A DNA stretch of 64,000 nt. It comes from an uncultured Sutterella sp. GTDB lineage: Bacteria > Pseudomonadota > Gammaproteobacteria > Burkholderiales > Burkholderiaceae_F. Location: the NCBI GenBank assembly GCA_934255515.1, contig CAKQON010000002.1, positions 1 through 64,000 on the forward strand. Direction: 5' to 3'. The notes beneath the pieces were generated by a model. That model had not been told where the DNA came from and searched no databases. It saw nothing but the letters and a program-made list of their open reading frames with translations. The translations under genes and the position numbers were made by a program. The first letter of the stretch is position 1. The number at the start of each line of letters is the position of its first letter. Below, one piece after another: positions 43,332 through 52,010 of this stretch.

Positions 43332-43667
43332 TTAGTGCTTCACCTTGAAGTCGAACTTGTGGCACTGAGCGCAGTAGTTTTCCTCCGGCTCGTGCTGCAG
43401 GTGGCAGAGCGTGCAGTCGCCGTTGTGGGGCGCCTTATGCGGATTCGGATTGAGGCGGGAATTGGTCTTTTCCGCAATCTGATCGCGGTTGTGGCACTTG
43501 AGGCACGTGTTTTCGTCCGGCGTTTCCGGATTCTTCATGTCCGGGCCGTGGCAGCTGGCGCATTCAAGGCCGCGGGCGACATGGCGGTCGGCGCCGAAGT
43601 CGGCGGCAGAGGCGGTCGTGCCGAAGATGAGGCAGGCGCTCGCGAGGATGAGGGCGAGGCGATTCAT
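43332..43667 (-). CDS. Periplasmic tetraheme cytochrome c
   Basis: Small electron carrier, 111 residues, with a signal peptide (cleavage after SAAD, about 22) and four CxxCH heme sites: CASCH, CLKCH, CTLCH and CAQCH. Extra His residues could serve as distal ligands. It resembles the cytochrome domain or subunit of flavocytochrome c fumarate reductases (Shewanella FccA, N-terminal part). It lies 109 bases behind the flavoprotein gene, so it is probably the electron donor to it. Confidence 0.92.
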   Translation of the reverse strand: MNRLALILASACLIFGTTASAADFGADRHVARGLECASCHGPDMKNPETPDENTCLKCHNRDQIAEKTNSRLNPNPHKAPHNGDCTLCHLQHEPEENYCAQCHKFDFKVKH

Positions 43668-43775
43668 TTTTATGGGGTCTCCGAGGGTTGGTCAGAACCT
43701 TTCGCCTGAAGCGGGCTTTGTCGGGAGGATCAGGCGCCGCTTCGGCGAAAGGAGGAGAAAAGGCTTCTATGAGAA

Positions 43776-45308
43776 TCAGCAGCCCTTGAACTTCATCGCC
43801 GTGCGGGCGGCGACGCGGCCGAAGATCATGCAGTCGGCAACGGCGACGGTGCCCAGGCGCACCATGCCGTGGACGCCGCCTGTGACTTCGCCCGCAGCGT
43901 AGAGGCCGTTGATGACCTTGCCGCGGACCGAGAGGACCTGAGCGTTGTCGTTGATCTCAAGACCGCCCATGCAGTGGTGGACGCGCGGCCAGAGGCGGAC
44001 GGCGAGGAAGGGACCGTCGGTGTTGGGCTTGCCGTCGTCGAAGAACATGCAGTCGAAGTCCGGATCCTTTTTGGCGGTCATGTAGCCGTTGAAGGTGTCG
44101 TTCGTCTTCTTGAGCTCTTCGTACGGGATCTTGAGGTCGTCGGCCATGGCCTTGAGCGTCGGGTATTCCTTGACGACGCCAGTCTTTCTCGCGCGCTCAT
44201 AGATCTCAGGCGTCATGTTCTTGCCGATGATGACGTTCTTCGCGTTCTCAAGCGACGTATAGATGACGCAGGGGTGGCCGATCGCGACGATGGCGTCGGC
44301 GCGGACCTTGCGGTTGCCGGTTTCCTTGATGAAGCGCTTGCCGGTGGCCGGATCGATCATCGGGCCGTAGCCGACGCAGGATTCGACGAATAGCGGCGCA
44401 ACGCCGAAGCCCTGTTCGTCGGGCGAGGTCCAGGGGCCGAGCTGAATCCAGTCCATCTGAATCGTGTTGGCGCCGATTTCCTGCGCTTCCTGAATCATTT
44501 CGCCCGTGGCGCCCGGATGGTTCGTGGAGGTGAACTCAGCCGTGAGGCGCGGGTCGTGCGAGGTGCGCATCTGAACGTTCTGAGCGAAGCCGCCCGAGGC
44601 GAGAAGGACGCCCTTCGTTGCGCGGATGTAGACGGTCTTGCCGGAATTTTCGCGGCCGAAGCGGTAGCCGGTGCGGGCCTTGACGCCGAGGACGCAGTGC
44701 TGGTCGTTGACGATGAGTTCGTCGACCACGCAGCGAAGACGCGGCGTGACGCCTTCTTCCTTCAGCTTCGCAAGCATCGGGTTGATGAAGCCCGAGCCCG
44801 AGTTGTTTTCGACGGCGTGCGAACGATGCACGGAGTGGCCGCCGTGGAAGGTGACGGCCTTGAACTTGACGCCGATCTTGTCGCGGAGCCAGTAGAAGTT
44901 CTCAACCGATTCGTCCGCGATGCGGCGGGCAAGGGCCGGGTGAGCGAGACCGCCGCCAGCCTTGATGATGTCGGCGTAGAGGAGGTCGGCCGAATCCTTG
45001 ATGCCGGCCTTTTCCTGCATGTCGGTGCCGGCAGCTGCAACAGCGCCGCCGTTGATGATGGAGTTGCCGCCCGGAACCGGCATCTTGTCGACGACGAGGA
45101 TCTGGTCGGCAGGCATGCCGAGCTGGCGGGCTTCAAGCGCGGCGGCGAGGCCGGCAAAACCCGTGCCGACGATCACGAATTCCTTCGTTTCGTTCCAGGT
45201 GATGTTCTTCGCTTCCTCGGCGGAAACGGTCTTCACGAACGAGAAGGAACCGACGGCGGCGGCCGTGGCGGCGCCGAAGAGCTTGCGGCGGGAAATATCA
45301 GCGGACAT
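43776..45308 (-). CDS. Flavocytochrome c-type flavoprotein reductase (fumarate/urocanate reductase-like)
   Basis: Periplasmic FAD enzyme that reduces an unsaturated acid, 510 residues. A twin-arginine signal (SRRKLFG) precedes the FAD fold (VIVGTGFAGLAAALEARQLG, near 45). The active-site signature HHCMGGLEI and the later GVHGMVRLG correspond to the substrate His and Arg of FccA; an Arg in ETGNRKVRAD matches the proton-donating Arg. The heme domain is a separate gene downstream. The substrate cannot be named; the MVRLG variation (FccA has ANRLG) suggests other than fumarate. The ATG at 45308 has AAGGAGA upstream, and a longer frame lacks one. It is divergent from a Crp/Fnr-like gene. Confidence 0.88.
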   Translation of the reverse strand: MSADISRRKLFGAATAAAVGSFSFVKTVSAEEAKNITWNETKEFVIVGTGFAGLAAALEARQLGMPADQILVVDKMPVPGGNSIINGGAVAAAGTDMQEKAGIKDSADLLYADIIKAGGGLAHPALARRIADESVENFYWLRDKIGVKFKAVTFHGGHSVHRSHAVENNSGSGFINPMLAKLKEEGVTPRLRCVVDELIVNDQHCVLGVKARTGYRFGRENSGKTVYIRATKGVLLASGGFAQNVQMRTSHDPRLTAEFTSTNHPGATGEMIQEAQEIGANTIQMDWIQLGPWTSPDEQGFGVAPLFVESCVGYGPMIDPATGKRFIKETGNRKVRADAIVAIGHPCVIYTSLENAKNVIIGKNMTPEIYERARKTGVVKEYPTLKAMADDLKIPYEELKKTNDTFNGYMTAKKDPDFDCMFFDDGKPNTDGPFLAVRLWPRVHHCMGGLEINDNAQVLSVRGKVINGLYAAGEVTGGVHGMVRLGTVAVADCMIFGRVAARTAMKFKGC

Positions 45309-45445
45309 TTTCTTTTCTCCTTTTTGAAATGCGTGCAGGGGATTGAGGAGCCGGGAGGCGCTCGGAGGAGCTCTGGCGCTCCTCCAGGCTCGCGTCTCAT
45401 ACCTAGGCACAGCGGAAAGGTTAAAGAACGTCCCGGTGGAGATAA

Positions 45446-45461
45446 ACCTAAATGCTTAGGT
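45446..45461. promoter_or_regulatory. Crp/Fnr-geometry palindrome between the divergent genes
   Basis: ACCTAA-ATGC-TTAGGT is a perfect 6-4-6 palindrome. The inner 14 bases (5-4-5) have exactly the geometry of an Fnr/Crp box with different bases. It lies between the reductase operon and a gene for a Crp/Fnr-type protein, so it is a likely operator of that protein. Confidence 0.6.
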
Positions 45462-45534
45462 GTAAACTGTCAGTGTTAACCCTTGGCTTTTGTCCCTTTC
45501 TTGGTCATCTCTTCTCTCCCGATGGAGTTCCTCC

Positions 45535-46401
45535 ATGCGCCGCTTTTCCCCGCAGTGGTTTGATGCGCTCCGCACGAAGCGCTTCAGCCGCGAGTGGCCG
45601 GGCGTTTCCGGTCCCGCCGCCCCCGTGATGCCCTGGGTGACGCCGCCGCTCCATCCCTACATCCGGAATCTCTTCAGCACGCGGGGCGTCGTGCGCGAAT
45701 TCGGCCCCGGCGAGTGGCTTTTCCCTCGCGTGCAGGTGAGAAGCTTCATGTACGTGGAGGATGGGCTCACGGGGAGGATTCTTGCGTCGCTCGACGGCCA
45801 GCCTGGCGCAGGCGCAATGGCGCTCTCGCCCCCGATGCGCAATGCCTCGGGGAACCTCAACTGGGTGACCGGACGCGCGGCGATCGGCCGCTACCAGGCG
45901 CTCTCGCACGTGCGCGTGCGGGAAATCCGCCACAGCGAAATGCATGACATCCTGAAGCCCTGGGTCAATCAGGACATCTTTCTCCTTGTCATGGGACAGG
46001 CTGAACTCATCAATCTTTCGGACAGAATGGGCTTCGCCGTCCTTGCGCTCCTTCCCGCCATAGAGCGCCTCAAGGCCCTTTTTCTCTGCTGGTCGCTCTT
46101 TTACGGTCATATCCACGAAGAGAACGGGCGGCGCTATGTTCGCTTTCCCGTGCCCGGCCGGAAAGCCCATATTGCTCAGGTCATCCGCACGTCGCTCGTG
46201 ACGCTCGACAGCCTCCTCGCGGAACTGCGCGCGGGAGCCGGGTACGAGCGCGAAGGCGACTTCTGCCGGCTCGAGGCTTCCGCGCTTCAGAGCGTGCACG
46301 ACTGGATGCATCATGCGGACGGCGAAGGCGCCTACATTGCGCGCCCCAAGCGGGTCGAGGACATGCTCTTTGCCGCGGAAGAGGAAGACGGGCTCGAATA
46401 G
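45535..46401 (+). CDS. Crp/Fnr-family transcriptional regulator
   Basis: DNA-binding regulator, 288 residues. Residues about 50-180 fit a cyclic-nucleotide-binding-like beta barrel without Cys clusters. The dimerisation helix is INLSDRMGFAVLALLPAIERLKALFL, and a winged helix follows (about 205-265; RKAHIAQVIRTSLVTLDSLLAELRA). The sequence is divergent from Crp and Fnr. The ATG at 45535 has GGAG upstream. Being divergent from the flavocytochrome operon across a palindrome, it most likely controls that operon, perhaps by sensing its substrate (inference). It ends in TAG. Confidence 0.82.
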   Translation: MRRFSPQWFDALRTKRFSREWPGVSGPAAPVMPWVTPPLHPYIRNLFSTRGVVREFGPGEWLFPRVQVRSFMYVEDGLTGRILASLDGQPGAGAMALSPPMRNASGNLNWVTGRAAIGRYQALSHVRVREIRHSEMHDILKPWVNQDIFLLVMGQAELINLSDRMGFAVLALLPAIERLKALFLCWSLFYGHIHEENGRRYVRFPVPGRKAHIAQVIRTSLVTLDSLLAELRAGAGYEREGDFCRLEASALQSVHDWMHHADGEGAYIARPKRVEDMLFAAEEEDGLE

Positions 46402-46430
46402 CGCACTCTTCCGCCCGAATGCGGAATGCG

Positions 46431-46469
46431 AAAAAAGCTCCGTACCCGGAAAGGGATCGGAGCTTTTTT
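46431..46469. terminator. Bidirectional intrinsic terminator
   Basis: AAAAAAGCTCCG (46431-46442) pairs with CGGAGCTTTTTT (46458-46469), between convergent genes. Confidence 0.88.
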
Positions 46470-46590
46470 GATGTTTTCTCTAACCTTTCGAAGCCTCTCT
46501 GAAGCGACTCACCCGATTGAGAGTGTGAAGTGAGCCGTGGGCGAACCGCTTCGCGGGAAGTGAAAGGTATTCTGAAGAGAAAAGCCGGGA

Positions 46591-47607
46591 TTAGTGCTTG
46601 GCGGAAACCGGAACGGTCTTTTCAGCACGCGAGAAGCGCTCGATGCGGTCGAAGAACGATTCCTTTTCGCCTTCCTCATGCCAGCCCTGGAAGACCGTGG
46701 CGACGACCGGACCCATGACATTGTGCCAGAGGGCGCCGAGCGCTGCCGGGAGAGCCGCCATCGGGGAAGCCGCAAAGTGCACCGTGGCGAGGGCTACCGC
46801 AAGGCCGGAATTCTGCATGCCGACCTCAAAGCAGAGGCACTTGCACTTGGCGAGATCCATGCCGGTGAAGCGGCCCGCCCAGTAGCCGAGGAGCATGCCG
46901 AGGGCATTCTGAACAGCAACGGCCGTGAAGACGAGGAGACCGACATTGAGGAGCTGGTTGCGGGTGGCGGCAACAACCGCGGCGGCAATCACGACGATGG
47001 CGGAAACCGACACGATCGGGAGCGCTGCCACAACGCCTTCAAGACGCTTGTCGCCGAGGACCTTGTGAACGACGAGGCCGAGCGCGATCGGAAGCAGAAT
47101 GATCTGAACGATCGAGAGGAACATCGCCATCGGGTCGATGTTGAGCCACTGGTTCGCAAAGACGTACATCAGGGCGGGCGTTGCAAGGGGCGCGAGAAGC
47201 GTCGTGCAGGACGTGACCGTCACGGAGAGCGCCACGTCGCCGCGGGCAAGGAACGTAACCACGTTCGACGCCGTACCGCCGGGGGCGCAGCCGAGAAGCA
47301 TCAGGCCGACAGCAAGATCAGGCGGGAGCTCAAGGAGAAGGCAGAGCGCATAGGCCGAGAGCGGCATGATCGTGTACTGGGCGACGACGCCGACAAACAC
47401 GTCGCGCGGGCGGCGGAAGATTTCCCTGAAGTCGGATGTCGAGAGCGTGAGCCCCATGCCGAACATCACAACGCCGAGCAGAACCGGAACGTACGGGCCG
47501 ACGAGCTTGAAAAACTCAGGGAAAATGAACCCGAGTATTCCAAACGTAATCACCCACAGGGCAAACGTCTTGTTTACGAACTGGCTCACTTTCACTAGAT
47601 ATTTCAT
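46591..47607 (-). CDS. BASS-family sodium-dependent transporter
   Basis: Inner-membrane transporter of the bile acid:sodium symporter family, 338 residues, about ten helices. Typical stretches are VMFGMGLTLS, GCAPGGTASNVVTFLARGDVALSV and the C-terminal GMQNSGLAVALA, which build the two crossing helices at the sodium site. Bacterial members carry 2-keto acids, pantoate or steroids, and the substrate here is unknown. The ATG at 47607 fits the truncated paralogue at 30981; the longer frame to 47748 is probably leader. A 380-base leader with strong folding potential precedes it. Confidence 0.87.
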   Translation of the reverse strand: MKYLVKVSQFVNKTFALWVITFGILGFIFPEFFKLVGPYVPVLLGVVMFGMGLTLSTSDFREIFRRPRDVFVGVVAQYTIMPLSAYALCLLLELPPDLAVGLMLLGCAPGGTASNVVTFLARGDVALSVTVTSCTTLLAPLATPALMYVFANQWLNIDPMAMFLSIVQIILLPIALGLVVHKVLGDKRLEGVVAALPIVSVSAIVVIAAAVVAATRNQLLNVGLLVFTAVAVQNALGMLLGYWAGRFTGMDLAKCKCLCFEVGMQNSGLAVALATVHFAASPMAALPAALGALWHNVMGPVVATVFQGWHEEGEKESFFDRIERFSRAEKTVPVSAKH

Positions 47608-47988
47608 TTCAAGCATCGAGGCATGCGTTATTGGCGCATCCCCTTCCAAAAAGCTGTAAAGCTGAAAAGAAGCTTCATGGTCGTTCCGGCCCGGATGAAG
47701 GGCCGCCCATAAAAGTTGTTTACCGGCGGGAAAGCCGCCGGACTGCACCTGATGGAGTGAATCTCCTCACCGGAGGTGAAGTGCGTGAAGGTAACTTTAC
47801 TTCCGAAGCCGGTCTGCGGCGTGCGCTTTCGGTGCGTTTCGCACGCATTGCGGGCGCCAATGCACAAAAGGATGACGCGCTCCAAGCCCGCTCGGAGAAT
47901 GCGCTTAAGATGTCCGGCTTAGGTAAAACGCCTCAGCCGGACAATCGGAAGCTTTTACCTCGTCTTTTTCCGGCTTTCGCCGGGCTCA
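47608..47988 (-). other. Long structured leader or intergenic region before the BASS gene
   Basis: No gene is seen. On the minus strand AAAGTTACC (about 47798-47790) can pair with GGTaaacAACTTT (about 47724-47712). Between them lie GTCCGGCGG/CGCCGGT (about 47743-47722) and CACCT/AGGTG stems, which together make a multi-branched fold. On the plus strand short pieces (ACCGGAGGTGAAG, TTCCGAAGCCG) recall the FMN riboswitch, but the orientation and the missing parts speak against it. The region is a candidate leader RNA only. Confidence 0.35.
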
Positions 47989-48699
47989 TCAGCGGGCCGC
48001 TTCAATGTCGAGGGTGTAGCCCTCGGGGGCATTCGTGATCGTGATGAGCGTGCGGCCCTGCGTGCGGGTGATGACCGCGCGAAGGATGGGGGCCTGACTG
48101 CGGATGAGCGCACGGATTTCGGCGTCGCCCCGGTGCGAGACGATGAGGTCAAGTTCCGGCGGAATGCTTTTCTTCACGCTCTCAGCGGGCCAGAACGCAA
48201 AGGCAAAGTCGCGGATGAAGCGGTCCGCCTTCACTTCCGCCGGAAGCCGCGGGCTCCTCGATTCCTCAACGCCTTCTTTATTCCAGGTGATGGCCCAGAC
48301 ATTCATTCCCATGGCCGTGAAGACGGCGCGCAGAAGTCCGGGGTCGGAAACGACGAGGGCGCGGAGAACCGGTATTGACTTCGGGGCCCCCGAACGGAGC
48401 GCCTTTTCGTGAAAGCGGATGCGGATCTGCTGATCGAGCGTGAGCTTCGGGGCGTCGGCGATGGAAGGCATGAAGACGGGTGCGAGCGCGCCGTCGTCGA
48501 CCGGTGAATGAGGAAGCGCTTCCGTTTTTCCGTCGGGCTTCGCGGGCTTCTTCTTCGCTCCCGCGGGGCGCTTCTTCTGAGGCGGCTGAGCGGGCTTCTC
48601 ACCTTCCTCGCTTTCCCTTCTCAGCACGGAGCAGCCGGAGAGGGTGAGCGCGAGAAGGAGCGCGGCAAGTGAGCGGCGGGCTATGAGAGGGGATTGCAT
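47989..48699 (-). CDS. DUF3261-type lipoprotein
   Basis: Probable outer-membrane lipoprotein, 236 residues. The signal has a lipobox (LTLSGCS, Cys about 23), then a Lys/Pro-rich linker (about 30-60) and a globular domain related to DUF3261 (from about 90: QIRIRFHEKALRSG...). DUF3261 proteins and MMPL exporters occur together in aryl-polyene clusters; here the MMPL gene is directly upstream, 114 bases away. No aryl-polyene synthases are in the window. Confidence 0.7.
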   Translation of the reverse strand: MQSPLIARRSLAALLLALTLSGCSVLRRESEEGEKPAQPPQKKRPAGAKKKPAKPDGKTEALPHSPVDDGALAPVFMPSIADAPKLTLDQQIRIRFHEKALRSGAPKSIPVLRALVVSDPGLLRAVFTAMGMNVWAITWNKEGVEESRSPRLPAEVKADRFIRDFAFAFWPAESVKKSIPPELDLIVSHRGDAEIRALIRSQAPILRAVITRTQGRTLITITNAPEGYTLDIEAAR

Positions 48700-48813
48700 T
48701 GGAGGAAAGCCTTTCGAAGGGGAAAACAGCCGTCGGAGCCCGGGCTGAAAGCCGCGGCCCCGAAGGCATGAGCATAGCGGACATTGGCCGAAGTCAAGGC
48801 GTGAAGCTCTGAC

Positions 48814-51303
48814 TCAGCTCTTCTCGTCAGAGGCTTGGGCGGGTCTCAGGAGCGGCGTCGCGATCCACACCGCAAGCTGCCCGAAAAAGAGCGTGAGTCC
48901 GAAAACGTGAAGCGCAGGCGTTGCCGAAAAGGCGAGGAGCCCGAAGGAAAGCATCGTCGTCACGCCCGAAAAGAGGACGGCTGCAGCGGTCCGACCGTCG
49001 GAGGGGTTCCCCGTGATGAAGATTCCGTAGTCGATCCCAAGGCCGAGGAGGAGCACCATCGCGAGGCTCGCGAAGAGCGTGAGCGGAATGCCGCAGAGCC
49101 CGAGGGCGGCGGCCGAGAAGACGAGGCCGAGGGCGGTCGGCAGCACTGCTCGCCAGCCGTTTCGACCGAAGCGGAGCGTGAGTGCAATAAAGAGGAGCCC
49201 GAGGCCCGCCGCCAGGAGAACATGAATGCGGTCGCGGTAGAGCGAAAGCCCTTCGTCCATGCCGGCGGTGATGTCGACGAAATGAACGCCCTCCGGGACC
49301 TGAAGGGCATTGAGCGCCGCAAGGTGCGCCGGCGTCACGCCCGAGAGCGTGAGCATGAGGACCGCTTTCTCTCCATTTTTCTCATCAGGCGCCTCGAGAA
49401 TGAACGCATCGAAGACCGGAGCGAGAGAGGTTTTCAGGATGTCGCCGGGTGCAATAGCTCTGTCGCCCGGGCCTCTCGGGGCGGCCCCGAGAAGCTCTTC
49501 GAGAACGGGGCTTGCGAGCTGAACGGCCTTTCTTACGACCGCCCGGTTCTGATTCTGTTCGGCTTCGGTCGGGAGCCACAGGGATAGCCCCTGGGGCAGA
49601 AGGGCTTCAAGACCCGGAGTTCCGGCGATCAATATCCTCACGCGCTTCTCTCTTTCAATGGCCTGATCGAGCGTCTCCCCTTCAATCACGAAGGCCTGGG
49701 CGGGCGAAGGCAGTTGAAGGCGCTTCTGCGCTTCAAGCTGGCTCGCGATGAGGACTTTGGGCGCCCCCTGTAGATCCCGGATGCCGGAAGCAAGGTGCAC
49801 TTTTGAGAGTCCGAAAACGAGGATCCCGGCGAGGAAGACGAGTACGGCAAGAACGCCGGGCCGCCGGAGGGCTTCCTTTGAGAGCCTCGGAATCTTCGGG
49901 AGCGCGATGACGAGGCGCTCCATGAGGCGCGTGTCCTTCGCGGGCGCAAAGCGTTCGGCAAAGGGGAGAAGAATCAGCACGATGAGGAGCGCGCCGATGA
50001 GGCCTGCGGCTGCAAGCACGGCCATCTGCGTGAGGCCGGGAAGCGGCGTGAAGGCGAGAACAAGATAAGCGGCAGCTGACGAGAGCGCTGCGAAAAGAAG
50101 CGGCACGATGAGCCGGCGGCGGCGATCAAAGGCCGATTCGCCCGGGCGCTTCATCGTCATCCAGTGCGAGGAATAGTCGATCGAGACGCCGATCAGCGTG
50201 GCCCCGAAAACAAAGGTAATGAGGGAGAGCTTTCCGAATACCGCGAAGCTCAGGCCCAGCGACATCAGGAATCCCCCGCCGACGGTTGCCGCCATCAGAA
50301 GAAGCGTGGAAATTCGCCCGAAGAGAAGCCACGCAAAAAGAACGACGCCGATGGTTGAGACGGAGCCGATCCAGGCAACTTCATCCTTTGCGCGCGAGGC
50401 TATGGCATCCGTGAAGAGCGGCACGCCAGCGCGGGCCGAGGAAAAGCGGACATTCCCGTCAGTGGCGAATTTTTCCTTCAGCGCCTCATCGGCCTGAGTA
50501 AAAGTCCGGGCGAGTCCCGCTTTGCCGGAACTCACGCGCTCCGGGTCGGCGGAGAAAAAGAGAAGAAGAGAGCGCTCCCGGGGATCGGCGCTTTTGACTT
50601 CGAGCCATGTGCGGCCGTCCATTTCCGTTCGCCGCCATGGGGTTTCGGAGAGTCGCTCGAGAATCCAGTGGTCGAGCGTCCCGAAGGGGTCGATGGAGAA
50701 GTTCGCAGCTCCCGTGCTGAAGACCGACATCGTGCGGACGGCTTTGGCAGCGAGCGCCTGAGAGGCGGCTTCGGGCGGCAGCGTGAGGAGCTTTTCAAGA
50801 TCCGCCTTGTCCTTCTGCGTGAGGAAATTCCCTGCGGCTTCCGGAATGTTCGGGATCGCGCCGGTGCCGGCGGGTTCCGCGCGCTGAAGCACCGGATTCT
50901 TCAGAACGATCGACTCCCAGAGCCGTGCGGCGTCGGCGAGCGTTTTCCCGCTCTTTCCTGCGCGGGCGTCGGCATCGCTTTCAAAGGCGAGCGTGAGTAC
51001 TGCGGCAATGCGTTCGGTTTCCGTCCGGGAGAGCTTCTGCCGCAGCTTCGATTCAATCTGATGGGAGAGTTCGGGCGCAAGGGATTCGGGAAGGAGCGAC
51101 GCCACGTCGGCCTCGAAGGGGCGCGACGTGATGTGGACGGCAGCCGAGAAAAGCGAAAAAAGAAAAAGGACGAGGAGCGCAAGGAGCGCAGGTCGTCCTT
51201 TTCGGGCTTCCAGAAAAAGAAGCAGGATGTCGGCAAGGCGGCGCACGGGCTCAATTCCAAAAAGAAATGAAGAAGCGTTGGCAAGTCCTTCATTATCCGG
51301 CAT
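48814..51303 (-). CDS. MMPL-family exporter (RND-like)
   Basis: Large inner-membrane exporter, about 829 residues, of the COG4258 predicted-exporter kind. Helix 1 (about 35-55) is followed by a periplasmic domain (about 55-250), helices 2-6 (about 265-420), a second helix and periplasmic domain (about 455-670), and helices 8-12 to the end. The proton-relay-like GVSIDYSSH and GLGIDYGIF stretches lie in helix 4 and its repeat. Such proteins move lipids or polyene lipids toward the outer membrane. The start is uncertain: ATG at 51303 or TTG at 51318. It lies 29 bases behind a nitroreductase gene and before the DUF3261 gene. Confidence 0.85.
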   Translation of the reverse strand: MPDNEGLANASSFLFGIEPVRRLADILLLFLEARKGRPALLALLVLFLFSLFSAAVHITSRPFEADVASLLPESLAPELSHQIESKLRQKLSRTETERIAAVLTLAFESDADARAGKSGKTLADAARLWESIVLKNPVLQRAEPAGTGAIPNIPEAAGNFLTQKDKADLEKLLTLPPEAASQALAAKAVRTMSVFSTGAANFSIDPFGTLDHWILERLSETPWRRTEMDGRTWLEVKSADPRERSLLLFFSADPERVSSGKAGLARTFTQADEALKEKFATDGNVRFSSARAGVPLFTDAIASRAKDEVAWIGSVSTIGVVLFAWLLFGRISTLLLMAATVGGGFLMSLGLSFAVFGKLSLITFVFGATLIGVSIDYSSHWMTMKRPGESAFDRRRRLIVPLLFAALSSAAAYLVLAFTPLPGLTQMAVLAAAGLIGALLIVLILLPFAERFAPAKDTRLMERLVIALPKIPRLSKEALRRPGVLAVLVFLAGILVFGLSKVHLASGIRDLQGAPKVLIASQLEAQKRLQLPSPAQAFVIEGETLDQAIEREKRVRILIAGTPGLEALLPQGLSLWLPTEAEQNQNRAVVRKAVQLASPVLEELLGAAPRGPGDRAIAPGDILKTSLAPVFDAFILEAPDEKNGEKAVLMLTLSGVTPAHLAALNALQVPEGVHFVDITAGMDEGLSLYRDRIHVLLAAGLGLLFIALTLRFGRNGWRAVLPTALGLVFSAAALGLCGIPLTLFASLAMVLLLGLGIDYGIFITGNPSDGRTAAAVLFSGVTTMLSFGLLAFSATPALHVFGLTLFFGQLAVWIATPLLRPAQASDEKS

Positions 51304-51347
51304 CGGGACGCCGGACAAGGACCTGAGCGTCCTTGCCTTTACTCAGA

Positions 51348-51911
51348 TCAGGCAGGTCGACCGCAGGTGAAGAGCACGATGGGTTCGAGCTTTTCGCCGA
51401 GCTTCATGGCCTTCCTGAGCTCCTCATGGTCGAAGGAGGCGCGCACGCATCCGGCAAGACCGAGCGCAGCGGCGGCGAGGTAGCAGGACTGCCCCATCGT
51501 GCCCGCGTCGACGTAGACGCCGGTCGGACGGGCGTTCTTCGCGCGTTCCTGGTCGGCAACGAAAACGATCGTCAAGGGAGCCTTCTCGACGTATTCAAAC
51601 TGATAGGCGGTGGAAACCTTGCGGACATCATCCTCAGCGGTCTGCTCGAGGGTGTTCGTCGCGGCATTCCAGCGCCAGGCGCCGTCGGCGCGCAGAACGC
51701 AGGGCGAAACCGCACGGAGGTCGAGCGTCGAAGGCGTCGTCCGGCGGCCGTCTTCCGTCGTGAGGCCGGCGCAGGCCCAGAGGAGAGCGGCGAGTTCGGC
51801 GTCGTCAAGCGCCGCATTCGTGCACTCGCGGTTGGTGCGGCGGGCCTTGAGCGCCTCTTCGAAGGTCAGTGTGCCGAGCGTCTTCGGGGCGGGAAGCTGA
51901 ATGGTTTTCAT
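51348..51911 (-). CDS. SagB/nitroreductase-family protein 1
   Basis: FMN-dependent oxidoreductase fold, 187 residues. ARRTNREC near residue 27 and ELAALLWACAGLT match the FMN-binding start of SagB-like nitroreductases. DAGTMGQSCYLAAAALGLAGCVRAS near 140 is the second FMN stretch. SagB types oxidise azolines in peptide modification, others reduce quinones or nitro groups; no peptide-modifying partners are seen. The strong ribosome site AGAGGAGAT precedes the ATG. A paralogue is at 52835-53407. Confidence 0.85.
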   Translation of the reverse strand: MKTIQLPAPKTLGTLTFEEALKARRTNRECTNAALDDAELAALLWACAGLTTEDGRRTTPSTLDLRAVSPCVLRADGAWRWNAATNTLEQTAEDDVRKVSTAYQFEYVEKAPLTIVFVADQERAKNARPTGVYVDAGTMGQSCYLAAAALGLAGCVRASFDHEELRKAMKLGEKLEPIVLFTCGRPA

Positions 51912-52010
51912 GGGTTATCTCCTCTTGATGGATTCAATGAAAGAATGAAAGCTGTTTTCAGGGACGAAAGCGGAAAGGGGATTTCTTCCGAACCGGAGGG
52001 CGAGAGGCCT

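Noticed and set aside
47700..47830. FMN riboswitch on the plus strand
   Set aside because: Only short pieces resemble the aptamer, the 3' half is missing, and no riboflavin gene or other plus-strand gene follows.
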